Positions 45,117-54,253 are shown, counted from the first letter of the stretch. The stretch: DNA of 64,000 bases from Clostridium magnum DSM 2767 (GCF_001623875.1 NZ_LWAE01000002.1:1054001-1118000), one strand, 5' to 3'. The notes: generated by a model from the letters alone, not told the origin. Numbers and translations: made by a program.

Positions 45117-46515
45117 TTGAGAGTATACGTCAAAAATCAAAGAAATCAACCACTAATGCCAACAACACAAAGAAAAGCAAGAATATTCCTAAAACAGAAA
45201 AAAGCAAAGATCATAACTTATGAGCCTTTTACAATACAGTTATTATATGCTACGGGAGAAACAACACAGGAAACAATATTAGGTGTTGATGCAGGAAATA
45301 GAACAATTGGTTTATCTGCAACAACATATAAATGTGAGCTATTTTCTGCTGAACTAAAATTGAGAACTGATATTGTAGAATTATTAGCAACTAAAAGGCA
45401 ATTTAGACGTTCGAGACGAAGTAGGAAAACCAGATATAGGCAGCCTAGATTTGAAAATAGAAAAAAAACAGAAGGGTGGTTAGCTCCATCAATAGAAAAC
45501 AAGATTGGTACTCATTTGAAAGTTGTAAATAAAGTCCATAGCCTACTACCTATCAGCAAAATTATTATTGAGGTAGCAAGTTTTGATATACAGAAGATTA
45601 AGAATCCAGATATACAAGGCGAAAAGTACCAGCAAGGAAATCAACTAGGATTCTGGAATGTAAGAGAATACGTAATTTTTAGGGATGGTCATAAATGCCA
45701 AGGTAAGAAAAATTGTAAAGGGAAGATACTTAATGTACATCACATAGAATCAAGGAAAACTGGAGGTGATAGCCCCGATAACTTAATTACACTTTGTGAA
45801 GATTGCCATAAGGACTATCATTCAGGGAAACTAAAGCTAAACCTAAAACGTGGTCAATCATTTAGAGATGCAGCATTTATGGGAATAATGCGTTGGAGTT
45901 TTTATAATAAGCTAAAGGAGTTGTACTCAAATGTAAATTTAACTTATGGGTACATCACTAAAAATACTAGGATAACCAATAATTTACCTAAAGAACATAG
46001 AATAGACGCATTATGTATCACAGGAAACTCAACCGTTAAGAGATTAGATAACTGGTATCTTATAAAACAAGTTAGAAAAAAGAAAAGAAGTTTACATGAA
46101 GCAATAGCAAGAAAAGGCAGGAAAGAACCGAATATAACATCTAAACGTAACAGCAAGAACACTAAGGAAATAATATCTAAAGGGAAGAAATGGTGTTTGT
46201 TTGATAAGGTGAAAATTGGATCAAATACAGGTTTTGTATCTGGATTTACAGGTAATATGGTATATGTGCAGGATATAGAAGGTAACTATTTGCAAGTGTC
46301 ACCAAAATATAAGCAAATAAGTACGGATAATGTAAGTCTTATAAGCAGGAATAACAATTGGATATACAAAGAAGTTGCTTTGGGAACGGCAAATCATCCC
46401 CATTTATAGAAGAAGGAAAAAATTCTTGCCACGATAGGATAAAGCATCTGTTGCCTATCGGCAAGTGCTATCCATCTCCCACCTATAGAGGATGGGAGAA
46501 TTTCGCACAGGAGGG
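44873..46515 (+). mobile_element. IscB-encoding IS200/IS605-type element, about 1.64 kb
   Basis: The boundaries follow from comparing the split pilin gene with its intact paralogue: gat joins the left end gtcaacta, and the right end gaggg joins ttaaag. Subterminal hairpins lie at both ends (ccacttgaagaagtgg on the left; tctcccacctatagaggatgggaga on the right), and there is no target duplication, as expected of this group. No tnpA is present, so movement needs a TnpA made elsewhere. Confidence 0.8.
45117..46409 (+). CDS. iscB: IscB RNA-guided nuclease (RuvC and HNH)
   Basis: The 430-residue product has the IscB layout in order: N-terminal PLMP motif domain (NQPLMPTTQRKARIFLKQKK), RuvC-I (ILGVDAGNRTIGLS, Asp58), arginine-rich bridge helix (RRSRRSRKTRYRQPRF), RuvC-II (IIIEVASFDIQK), HNH (NVHHIESRKTGGDSPDNLIT, LCEDCHKDYHSGK), and RuvC-III (EHRIDALCITG). 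A C-terminal domain of about 90 residues follows. All catalytic residues appear present, so the protein should be active. IscB is the family from which Cas9 derives. TTG 45117 follows aaaggagg and starts exactly where IscB homologues start; the longer frame from 45006 would read through the RNA scaffold. Confidence 0.92.
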   Translation: MRVYVKNQRNQPLMPTTQRKARIFLKQKKAKIITYEPFTIQLLYATGETTQETILGVDAGNRTIGLSATTYKCELFSAELKLRTDIVELLATKRQFRRSRRSRKTRYRQPRFENRKKTEGWLAPSIENKIGTHLKVVNKVHSLLPISKIIIEVASFDIQKIKNPDIQGEKYQQGNQLGFWNVREYVIFRDGHKCQGKKNCKGKILNVHHIESRKTGGDSPDNLITLCEDCHKDYHSGKLKLNLKRGQSFRDAAFMGIMRWSFYNKLKELYSNVNLTYGYITKNTRITNNLPKEHRIDALCITGNSTVKRLDNWYLIKQVRKKKRSLHEAIARKGRKEPNITSKRNSKNTKEIISKGKKWCLFDKVKIGSNTGFVSGFTGNMVYVQDIEGNYLQVSPKYKQISTDNVSLISRNNNWIYKEVALGTANHPHL

Positions 46516-46857
46516 TTAAAGAAAGCTTTTTATATGATAATCGCAACTGCCGTAACAAAACCTGTTTATACAAAGATAAACGCCCAAACAAGAAGAATCC
46601 AAACAGTAGATTTCAGCACTAGCGGTAATGTAGTAGCACCTTAACTTAAGTTTTTAAATAATAATCAATCAAATAAATTATTAAAGATATATAAAGGAAT
46701 ATAGTGTAGTTGATTAGATGATAGTTATAGTATTCTGTAATACATTCTTATATAGATATATAACTTAAATTACTATATAAATAGTTAGAATAAATTTAGT
46801 AGCTGTAGTAAACCCTATGATTATAAATCAATAAATCATAGGAGTGTATATAGAAAT

Positions 46858-47985
46858 ATGGAAGTAGTAAAAGCAAGAACAGAAGACGATAAAGAGAGAT
46901 ACTTTGTAGCTAATGATGATGGACTACCAATAGAACCTATATTAAAGTTTATTAGGTTTAAAGATAACACCAATTATGCAAGGAATACACTTAGAATGTA
47001 TTGTCAACATTTGAAGTTATATTTTGAGTATCTACAACAAAGAGAATTAGATTTTCAAAAAGTGACTATTGATGATTTGGCTTTATTCGTGAACTGGTTG
47101 CAGAACCCATATAAGAGCTTAAAAGTAATACCAACAAACCAAGTTGATTCAGCAAGAAGTCCAAGAACAATAAATATTATAGTTAATACAGTTTTAGCTT
47201 TTTATGACTATATTTTAAGACATGAGGAATATAGCAATAATATTTCAGATAGACTTAAAAAGTTTGTGTCTACTCCAAGCAGAAATTTCAAAGGATTTTT
47301 ATATGGAATAGCTTATGAACAGAAGAAGATTACAAGCAATATACTAAAGCTAAAAGTTCCTAAGAGTAAACCTAAGACACTTACTAAAAAAGAAATAGGA
47401 ATGCTCGTAAGAGCTTGTAGTAATTTAAGAGATAAGTTTTTGTTATCACTACTTTATGAAACAGGTATGAGAATAGGCGAAGCTTTGTCATTATGGATTG
47501 AAGATATTGATATAAGTGATATGATTATTGACTTACAAGACCGAGGACAGCTTGAAAATAATGCAGAAATTAAGACAGTATCAAGTCCTAGAAGAATAGA
47601 TATATCACAAAATTTAGCTGATATGTTTATGGAATATATAGCTGAATACCATAATGAAGAAGTAGAGACTAATCATATTTTTATAAAGATAAGTGGCAAT
47701 AACAAATACAAAGCTATGGATTATGTAGATGTAGATAATCTATTTAGAACATTAAAAAAGAAAATAAATATATATGTTACACCACATATGTTTAGGCACA
47801 GCTCTTTGACTCTATTAAGAATGGCTGGATGGCAACCAGAACTGCTTAGAGTAAGAGCAGGACACAAAAATATTTATACAACTATGAACACCTATATTCA
47901 CCCTTCTGATAAAGAAATAACGGAAGAGTTCAATAAAACTCAACCGAATTTAAACTTAGATATTTATAAAGAGGTGGAAGAATAG
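46858..47985 (+). CDS. tnpA: Tn554-type transposase A (tyrosine recombinase)
   Basis: The 375-residue product is a tyrosine recombinase with an N-terminal core-binding domain (LKFIRFKDNTNYARNTLRMY) and a C-terminal catalytic domain: Arg in LLYETGMRIGEAL, the HxxR box PHMFRHSSLTLLRMAGW, His in RAGHKNIYTT and the nucleophile Tyr in MNTYIHPSD. It is followed at once by a larger recombinase and a small coiled-coil protein, the order seen in Tn554 (tnpA-tnpB-tnpC). Confidence 0.9.
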   Translation: MEVVKARTEDDKERYFVANDDGLPIEPILKFIRFKDNTNYARNTLRMYCQHLKLYFEYLQQRELDFQKVTIDDLALFVNWLQNPYKSLKVIPTNQVDSARSPRTINIIVNTVLAFYDYILRHEEYSNNISDRLKKFVSTPSRNFKGFLYGIAYEQKKITSNILKLKVPKSKPKTLTKKEIGMLVRACSNLRDKFLLSLLYETGMRIGEALSLWIEDIDISDMIIDLQDRGQLENNAEIKTVSSPRRIDISQNLADMFMEYIAEYHNEEVETNHIFIKISGNNKYKAMDYVDVDNLFRTLKKKINIYVTPHMFRHSSLTLLRMAGWQPELLRVRAGHKNIYTTMNTYIHPSDKEITEEFNKTQPNLNLDIYKEVEE

Positions 47986-49968
47986 GTGAAGAATTTACAG
48001 CAGATAAAACACAATGAACAAAGTAAATATGATGAAATAATTGAGTATTTAAAACAAGATGATGGATACTGGTTAAAAAATGATAAGTGGGATTTTACTG
48101 AAGAATTTTTTATTGGCAAGAAAGTTTACAAAAGCAGATACATAGATTTTTCTCATATTCATAATGATTCTCTAAAAACGGAATTTAAATTTTTTATCTT
48201 ATATTTAGTAAAGAATAAATTGTTAAAAAAAGAAACCATATTAAATTACTCTTACAGAATTAATCCTTTAGGAAATTTTTTAGATAGATATTTTTATCAA
48301 ATAAACTCATTTAATGAAGTTGTTATACAAGAATTTTTAGATAAGTGGAAGTTATATTTATTAAATTATGTTTGTACTAACGAAACATTAAAAACACCAA
48401 GTGGAAGTTCCAGCTACATTTCTTCTATTAATCAGTTAATAATGTTTGTTAAGGATTTATATGATGATAGAGAAGAAACTGAAAAAGATATATGGTATTC
48501 AAAGAATATTAAAGGGGCTAAAATCCCTGCTAGTGGAGTTCATGGAGTAAATGGTCATATTAATTTTATAAGTATTCCAATTTATTATAGAGATATTGTA
48601 AAAAGGTATTTAAAAACTATAATTACTAAAAAAAGTTGGAATCATTGTCACCAGATAATAAGCCATTTAAATTATTTTTTTATTATTTTTTATTCTAATG
48701 GGTATAAAGATGGTTTTATAGAAAGTTTATCAAGACAAGATATAGAGAACTATTTATATTGGTTAGGTAATGATTATAAAGATAAAAACCCAACTTATAG
48801 ATGTAAATTTGTATCTTATTTAAGGACATTTTTAGAATATATTCAAATGGCTCAATATGATAAGTATCCTAAAAAAGAAGTGTCATTTTTAATATTTCAA
48901 GATGATATTCCTAAAAGAGAATTAAATAAGGATGAAGTTAAAAAAGCTAAATTCGTTCCAGAGCCTATATTAAAACAATTAGATAACAATATTATGGATT
49001 TGGATAGACCTCAGTATATTCCTATTTACATTCTTCTTAGAGAAACAGGTTGGCGAGGCACTGATATATTAAACCTTAGATATCATAATTGTCTAGAGTT
49101 AACTTGGAACAGCAAAGAAGAAAAATATAATTACTATCTTTGTGGCGAAATAACTAAAACAGGTATAGCACAACTTAAAATTCCCATTAGGGATAAGGTT
49201 GCTGAGATGGTTCAAAAAGCTATTGATAAAGCTAAAGATTTAAGTACAGAAGAAAACAATGCTAAAAAGTATTTATTCAATACTTATAAAGGTAAGTTGA
49301 AAGGAAAGCCATTAAATAAGACATCTTTATTACTTACAATTCAAAGACTTATTGAACAAAAAGATATTAGAGATGTTAAAGGTGAGTTATATCACTTTAG
49401 ACTTCACTCATTAAGACATACAAGAGCTAAAGAGTATGTAGAACAAGGTATGGGAATTAGTATTATACAACAGATTTTAGGTCATCAAAGCCTTCAAATG
49501 ACAGTTCATTATGCTACTGTTAGTGAAAATGTTCTTTATGAAAAATGGAAGGATACAGAGGATTTAGAATTATTTAAAGTTGACACTAAAACTAACGAAC
49601 TTCAAAAGATAGATTTAACTTCTGATGCTGGACAAAACCTTATAAGATATGAATATGTTAAGAAAAACTTAGATGCAGTAAAAGTACCGTTTGGAGTATG
49701 TTTTAAAGCTTCTAAATTGCCTTGTAAACAACAGATGAATCATTGCTTAACTTGTGCGAGTTTCTGTACTACAATTGAAAATATTCCTGAATATGAGGAA
49801 GAAATAGAAAAGGTTAAAAGTCAAATAGAAATAAGTAATAGATGTGGTAGAGAGCTTTGGGCAGAAAAGAATAAACAGTATTTAGATATATTAGAGAAAA
49901 CACTAGAAAAAGTTAGAGAACACAAATTAGTTCATAAAAACGGTAAATCAAGGGAGGATGCAATCTAA
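47986..49968 (+). CDS. tnpB: Tn554-type transposase B (tyrosine recombinase)
   Basis: The 660-residue product is the larger recombinase of the element. The catalytic Arg lies in LLRETGWRGTDILNLRY, the HxxR box is HSLRHTRAKEYVEQG, then LGHQSLQMTVHYATV with the nucleophile Tyr. A cysteine-rich tail (CFKASKLPCKQQMNHCLTCA, SFCTT) resembles the zinc-binding tail of Tn554 TnpB. GTG 47986 directly follows the tnpA stop, and the gene overlaps the tnpC start by one base. Confidence 0.9.
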   Translation: MKNLQQIKHNEQSKYDEIIEYLKQDDGYWLKNDKWDFTEEFFIGKKVYKSRYIDFSHIHNDSLKTEFKFFILYLVKNKLLKKETILNYSYRINPLGNFLDRYFYQINSFNEVVIQEFLDKWKLYLLNYVCTNETLKTPSGSSSYISSINQLIMFVKDLYDDREETEKDIWYSKNIKGAKIPASGVHGVNGHINFISIPIYYRDIVKRYLKTIITKKSWNHCHQIISHLNYFFIIFYSNGYKDGFIESLSRQDIENYLYWLGNDYKDKNPTYRCKFVSYLRTFLEYIQMAQYDKYPKKEVSFLIFQDDIPKRELNKDEVKKAKFVPEPILKQLDNNIMDLDRPQYIPIYILLRETGWRGTDILNLRYHNCLELTWNSKEEKYNYYLCGEITKTGIAQLKIPIRDKVAEMVQKAIDKAKDLSTEENNAKKYLFNTYKGKLKGKPLNKTSLLLTIQRLIEQKDIRDVKGELYHFRLHSLRHTRAKEYVEQGMGISIIQQILGHQSLQMTVHYATVSENVLYEKWKDTEDLELFKVDTKTNELQKIDLTSDAGQNLIRYEYVKKNLDAVKVPFGVCFKASKLPCKQQMNHCLTCASFCTTIENIPEYEEEIEKVKSQIEISNRCGRELWAEKNKQYLDILEKTLEKVREHKLVHKNGKSREDAI

Positions 49969-50342
49969 TGGCTGGAAGTACTAAAGGATTAAAAGAATAC
50001 GCAAAACAGAAAACAGAATTAACTTTAGAAAAGGTTGATAAAGCCATTAGAGAACTTTCTTTGACTGAACAGAAGATTAATTTTAATAGTGTATGTAATT
50101 TAAGTGGAGTTTCTAAAACTTTTCTTTATAACAATGAAGATATAAAGAAAAGAATTGAAGAACTTAGAGATAAACAAACAAGTAGAACTATGAACCAAAG
50201 GGCTAAGTATGATAAGACAGCTAAATCGAAGGATATTATTATAATGGCAAAAGATAAAAAAATTAAGGAACTTGAAGATGAAAACAAGAAGTTAAAGGAA
50301 CAGTTAGAAATTCTAAGAGGTAAGTTATATGAAAAAATATAA
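49968..50342 (+). CDS. tnpC: Tn554-type accessory protein C (DUF6262-like)
   Basis: The 124-residue product has a helix-turn-helix-like part (INFNSVCNLSGVSKTFLYNN) and a C-terminal coiled coil (DKKIKELEDENKKLKEQLEI). Size, position and coiled coil match TnpC of Tn554, which affects the orientation and efficiency of integration. The ATG overlaps the tnpB stop. Confidence 0.85.
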   Translation: MAGSTKGLKEYAKQKTELTLEKVDKAIRELSLTEQKINFNSVCNLSGVSKTFLYNNEDIKKRIEELRDKQTSRTMNQRAKYDKTAKSKDIIIMAKDKKIKELEDENKKLKEQLEILRGKLYEKI

Positions 50343-50490
50343 TTAATTTATCCATAAAATTATCAATAGGGTATTCACAGAACAATAAATTACGGACTAC
50401 ATAGTTTATATGTAGTCTATGTATAAAATAAGTAAAATCAATCAGTGTATAGGGATATACACTAGATATAAGGAAGGAGATAAAGAAAAA

Positions 50491-50655
50491 ATGGAATTAG
50501 ATTTAAAGAAAGCGTTTTATATGATTATAGCAATTGTATTATTAGGATTAATCGCAACAGCAGTAGCTAAGCCAGTTTACACTAAGATTAGTGCTCAAAC
50601 AACAAGAATCCAAACAGTAGACTTCAGTACAAGTGGTAATGTAGTAGCACCGTAA
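50491..50655 (+). CDS. Tiny pilin-like protein of the Tad-like machine (intact copy)
   Basis: The 54-residue product has a charged front (MELDLKKAFYM), one membrane helix (IIAIVLLGLIATAVAK) and a short outer part ending VDFSTSGNVVAP. Its size and place among Tad genes fit a Flp-type major pilin, although no clear GxxxxEF prepilin cleavage site is visible. ATG 50491 follows aaggaaggag; the frame is open upstream, but without a better start. The broken paralogue is at 44861-46644. Confidence 0.72.
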   Translation: MELDLKKAFYMIIAIVLLGLIATAVAKPVYTKISAQTTRIQTVDFSTSGNVVAP

Positions 50656-50730
50656 AAATGTATAGAGTTTTATTAGGGGTAGATGAGATTCTATCCCTAA
50701 AATTTTATAGATGGAGGGGAGGGGCATTTA

Positions 50731-51195
50731 ATGGATGAAACCTTAGTTTTTTCGTGGACGTTTATAATGAAGTTTATTTTAGGAATGGCACTCTTTGCAG
50801 TAGGGATATATTTTGTACACCAAACTCCAATGGTGGATATTTCAAAGGCTTATGCAGAGCAGGCTGCAGTTCAAGGAGGATTTACTGCTCAGAATATTAC
50901 TGACTTAAAAGCTGACTTAGGGAAGGCTGGCTTCGATACATCAAAACTAACAATAACATTACAAGCTTTTGATATTAATGGAACTAACATTTCAAGTAAG
51001 GTCTATCCTGTCACTCCATTTAATCAAACTCCATATCCAGCTACTCCTAACTTTGCACCTAGAGGTAGTAAAATCTATTTAATAATCACCTCATCAGAAG
51101 ATACAACTATGACTAGCATGAGTAGTTTTTTAGGAGGCAATAGTATTATCAGTCATGGTTCTAAAAGAACTGTAATGAGTGAAAGGTTGAGGTAA
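50731..51195 (+). CDS. Pseudopilin-like protein 1
   Basis: The 154-residue product has one N-terminal membrane helix (FTFIMKFILG region, then MALFAVGIYFVHQTP) and an outer domain with Thr/Ser/Pro-rich segments. It looks like a TadE/TadF-type minor pilin, but no family match can be claimed from sight. It starts behind ggaggggagggg and is 5 bases ahead of the next gene. Confidence 0.65.
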   Translation: MDETLVFSWTFIMKFILGMALFAVGIYFVHQTPMVDISKAYAEQAAVQGGFTAQNITDLKADLGKAGFDTSKLTITLQAFDINGTNISSKVYPVTPFNQTPYPATPNFAPRGSKIYLIITSSEDTTMTSMSSFLGGNSIISHGSKRTVMSERLR

Positions 51196-51200
51196 GTAAT

Positions 51201-51662
51201 ATGGATACGAGTTTAAAGACAATTATGTGGGTAATAATATTTATAGTTTTTTCTGCCTTAGTTTATGATGTGAAGAAAGCTAGTATGTACAAAGAAGAAG
51301 TTAAAAATGCTTTAGATATAGCAACTAAGGCAGCTACACTTCAAGTAGATAAAGATCCCAATAAAATTGCACAAGGAATATTTGAGATAGATCCTGTGGC
51401 CTCTAAAACGGCTTTTGAGACTTACTTATCAGAGAATTTATCCAGTGCAAAGTCTGATTTGTTTGTATATGTAATAGATTATAGAGCAGTTAATACTCAT
51501 ACTTTAACTAACTATACAAACCCAGTAACAGGAGCTACAAAGGCAATAGACCATCCTACTTTTGTTGCAGTTATGAAGTTTAACTATAAAGGCATTTTTA
51601 CAAACCAACAGATTGAAATAGATAATTTATCAGGGACAAGGCTTGTTTCTATTGGAAACTAG
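51201..51662 (+). CDS. Pseudopilin-like protein 2 (TadE-type)
   Basis: The 153-residue product starts with a membrane helix (IMWVIIFIVFSALVYDVKKA) and a region EEVKNALDIATKAATLQVDK that resembles the start of TadE-like minor pilins, then an outer domain ending IEIDNLSGTRLVSIGN. It is the last gene of the pilus-like operon on this side. A diverged copy of its last 15 codons lies at 54254-54301. Confidence 0.68.
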   Translation: MDTSLKTIMWVIIFIVFSALVYDVKKASMYKEEVKNALDIATKAATLQVDKDPNKIAQGIFEIDPVASKTAFETYLSENLSSAKSDLFVYVIDYRAVNTHTLTNYTNPVTGATKAIDHPTFVAVMKFNYKGIFTNQQIEIDNLSGTRLVSIGN

Positions 51663-52095
51663 ATGACGTTACGGTGTTTATTAATTATAAAGTCATAAAA
51701 CTTAAATATTTTTAAACTAATAATAATTAGTATAAATTGCTTAATTTGAAAATACGGATAGAAGCGATAACATCTATAGGTACAGAGCTAATTATTTTAT
51801 GCACTGCATTTATAAAGTTAACAGTAAACTACTGGTGTTAGATCTAGAGATGGAGGCGAATATATAAGTATTGGTAATATAATTTTAGCTTAAATTTAAG
51901 CTAGTAACTTATGATATACTACTGTATCTGGTGTGACAATGAGATTCTCTAGGGGTTAAGTAACAATTTCTCTAATTAATAGTATATTGGTATAGATAGA
52001 ATTAAGTCGGAGTGATTTTGCGAAAAAGCGGAGAAAAATTATTTTAAACAGGGAAGATAATCCTCAGCATTTAGAGCAAATTGAAACTTCAGAAT
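51663..52095. other. Intergenic stretch after the pilus-like operon
   Basis: No gene is supported in these 430 bases. A short open stretch near 51770 (AITSIGTELIILCTAFIKLT) has no start signal and may be a relic. A palindromic ttagcttaaatttaagctag lies near 51886-51905. Confidence 0.4.
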
Positions 52096-52138
52096 AAAAA
52101 TACCTACTAGCAAACAAAAATTGCCAGTAGGTATTTTT
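52096..52138. terminator. Bidirectional terminator
   Basis: Thirteen-base perfect arms (aaaaatacctact and agtaggtattttt) give a stem with A run on one side and T run on the other. It closes the minus-strand XRE/ImmA gene. Confidence 0.85.
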
Positions 52139-52174
52139 ATGTGGATTATAATTAAACATTTTTATATCAGAATA

Positions 52175-53335
52175 CTATTTCTTTAATAGTATTTTAGGTT
52201 CAGTAGTTGTTGTTATGTTTAAGTAGCCTTTTGGCAAACCTGCCAATTCTTCATACATATCAATGTTTAAGGAACCACAATGTAGTTTTAATTTAGACAA
52301 CAAGTCTTTTTTTGTTATAACATTCTGATCAACTAGCATCTCAATAGCTTTTCTGAGAAGTGTAGGTTTAGGAATAATAAATTCATCATCAAGAGGTTCA
52401 TGCGTCCTCCAACCATTTTTTGAGATTTGTTTCATTAAATATTGATACTGATTATAGTTAATTCTACCTAAATAATGTGCTCTATAAATCATTGCCTGTA
52501 TAGATACTCTCCATTTTTTCTTTAACTCAACAAAAACGTATAAGTTTGGATTTTGTGGCAAATCCTTTAGAAAAGCATCTCTTGGTAATAAAAAGGAAGA
52601 TGCAAACAAATTAGCATCATGTTCATTCTCCTTATAATCTTCCGTTGAGAGAGAGTCTTCGTCAGAATCCATATGACCTAAAATCCAATGTCCTAATTCA
52701 TGTGCTAAAGTGAATTGAACTCTACAAAAAGAAGGTATTGCTGCATTATAAGGTGTAATTGGAATTTTTTTTAATCCATCTATAGAAATAAACTGACTGA
52801 CTGCATCAAATTTAACATCAGGCAACAGAAACTGTGAGAGTAGTATCCCGTTATTTTCCATAAAGTTAATCATATTGCCTATTGGTAAATCTTCCATATT
52901 ATAATAATTACGAGCATCTTCTGCTAAATTTTCAATAATATCATCACTTAGATGGTCTTCCTTGGATAGCTGAAACAAGTTTAGAGAAGGAAATTCAATG
53001 TACTCATCTAAAAAAGAGTACATTTTTCCTCGTATAATATTTAATTGTTTCTGAGCTTCCTTTTGCTTTTTAGTGATGGAAGATCCAGCTCTATAAAAAC
53101 AGTTTCCAGCAGAAACATCCTGCCAGTTTTCCTCTAAAAAAAAGCTAGTTGGAAAGTTAAGTTTTTGAGCCAATATAAAAAGGTTTTCAGGTTTAGGCTG
53201 TACCTTACCTTGATTCTCAAATTGCCAAATAGCTTGCTTAGAAACACCTATTAGTTTAGCGAGCTCAGTGCTAGAAAGACATCTAATTGTTCGAGCTGCT
53301 TTTAAGCGTTCTCCATTAAAATTTTCTATAGACAT
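52175..53335 (-). CDS. XRE-family regulator fused to an ImmA/IrrE metallopeptidase
   Basis: The 386-residue product joins an N-terminal helix-turn-helix (LKAARTIRCLSSTELAKLIG, VSKQAIWQFENQG) to a zinc peptidase domain with the HExxH motif in QFTLAHELGHWILGH and a downstream acidic residue in NEHDANLFASSFLLP. Such proteins act as repressors or antirepressors of mobile elements, or as antitoxin-like parts of conflict modules. It is read together with the gene upstream on the same strand, 21 bases apart. Confidence 0.88.
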   Translation of the reverse strand: MSIENFNGERLKAARTIRCLSSTELAKLIGVSKQAIWQFENQGKVQPKPENLFILAQKLNFPTSFFLEENWQDVSAGNCFYRAGSSITKKQKEAQKQLNIIRGKMYSFLDEYIEFPSLNLFQLSKEDHLSDDIIENLAEDARNYYNMEDLPIGNMINFMENNGILLSQFLLPDVKFDAVSQFISIDGLKKIPITPYNAAIPSFCRVQFTLAHELGHWILGHMDSDEDSLSTEDYKENEHDANLFASSFLLPRDAFLKDLPQNPNLYVFVELKKKWRVSIQAMIYRAHYLGRINYNQYQYLMKQISKNGWRTHEPLDDEFIIPKPTLLRKAIEMLVDQNVITKKDLLSKLKLHCGSLNIDMYEELAGLPKGYLNITTTTEPKILLKK

Positions 53336-53356
53336 AATCTTGTACCTCGGTTAACT

Positions 53357-54121
53357 TTATTTTTTGGACCTCACATCTTGTATCCTCCTCTTGATTTTAA
53401 CCTCAGCAGGAGCATCAAAAGTAGAAACATTATCAACGTCAGTATCCAAATTCCTCTTATCATATGTAGATTCATCATATTCAGGAACCTCAATTGCTTT
53501 AATTGAAGAAGTCCAATCTTTACGATACTTAGTAGAAGTATTGTCTGCAACAACATTTACATAAATAGACTTAATACCTGTATTAATATCAGGTTCAAAA
53601 GTTATAACAACGAAACGGTTAGCAGATCCATTTATCTTCTGTATTATTGTGCCCTTAATAGAGTCTTTTTTATCTTTTAATTTATCACTTTGTGGTAAAT
53701 CAAAACTTATCTGTCCATACACTTGAGGATATGATTTCAAGTCATTGTTGATAAGTGTTAGACACTTCATATAATGAGTATCACTTACAGAACCTCCTGA
53801 AATAACCTTATTAAAATTGTTATCCTTCATCAAGATATATACACAAGATGATGATGTATTTAAGATAGTAATAAATTCATAAATTCCTCTATGGTGCATT
53901 GTAACAATGTATCCATCATTAAATGTTGCAGCACATTTAGCATTAATAGAATCCCATATATCATTATATCTAGCATTATAGGTAGGTGATGGAAAAAGGT
54001 TACGTTTCGCACGTACATCTTCAGTAGAACCCTTTACAATACATTTAAAAATTTCATTAATGTTCTTTTCATCTATACCTAGTTCGGATTCAATTTGTTT
54101 TTCAATTTGAATGGCATTCAT
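53357..54121 (-). CDS. Partner protein of the XRE/ImmA regulator (possibly DUF5986-like)
   Basis: The 254-residue cytoplasmic product has no membrane helix or signal. It resembles a family seen next to XRE/ImmA genes; I assign DUF5986 from memory only. Readable stretches are YNARYNDIWDSINAKCAATF, GYIVTMHHRGIYEFITILN and NRFVVITFEPDINTGIKSIY. It begins behind aggaggaacaacgct and is the first gene of the two-gene minus-strand unit. It may be the toxin or target-binding half of the pair. Confidence 0.6.
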   Translation of the reverse strand: MNAIQIEKQIESELGIDEKNINEIFKCIVKGSTEDVRAKRNLFPSPTYNARYNDIWDSINAKCAATFNDGYIVTMHHRGIYEFITILNTSSSCVYILMKDNNFNKVISGGSVSDTHYMKCLTLINNDLKSYPQVYGQISFDLPQSDKLKDKKDSIKGTIIQKINGSANRFVVITFEPDINTGIKSIYVNVVADNTSTKYRKDWTSSIKAIEVPEYDESTYDKRNLDTDVDNVSTFDAPAEVKIKRRIQDVRSKK

Positions 54122-54253
54122 AAGCGTTGTTCCTCCTATGACTAATTAATATAATTATTTTACCAAAAATGTACTAAAAAGTCAAGTAACGAACTATTTG
54201 AATATTACTGGACAAGTTAAAATGATACTAAACGTAATATAACAAAGTAGCTT

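Larger units (their letters stand above)
44861..46644 (+). pseudogene. Pilin-like gene split by the IscB element
   Basis: GTG 44861 behind ggaggtg opens with VELD, and the frame resumes at 46516 as LKKAFYMIIATAVTKPVYTK and ends GNVVAP at TAA 46642. The same protein is encoded intact at 50491. Besides the insertion, 24 bases (coding for IVLLGLIA in the intact copy) are missing from the membrane helix, between short repeats atagca and atcgca. The gene is therefore broken twice. Confidence 0.85.

Noticed and set aside
46645..46857. Exact ends of the Tn554-like element
   Set aside because: No core repeat could be matched convincingly between 46645-46857 and 50343-50490, so no element borders are given.
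53364..53564. Plus-strand frame opposite the partner gene of XRE/ImmA
   Set aside because: It is antisense to a well-formed gene and has no start signal.
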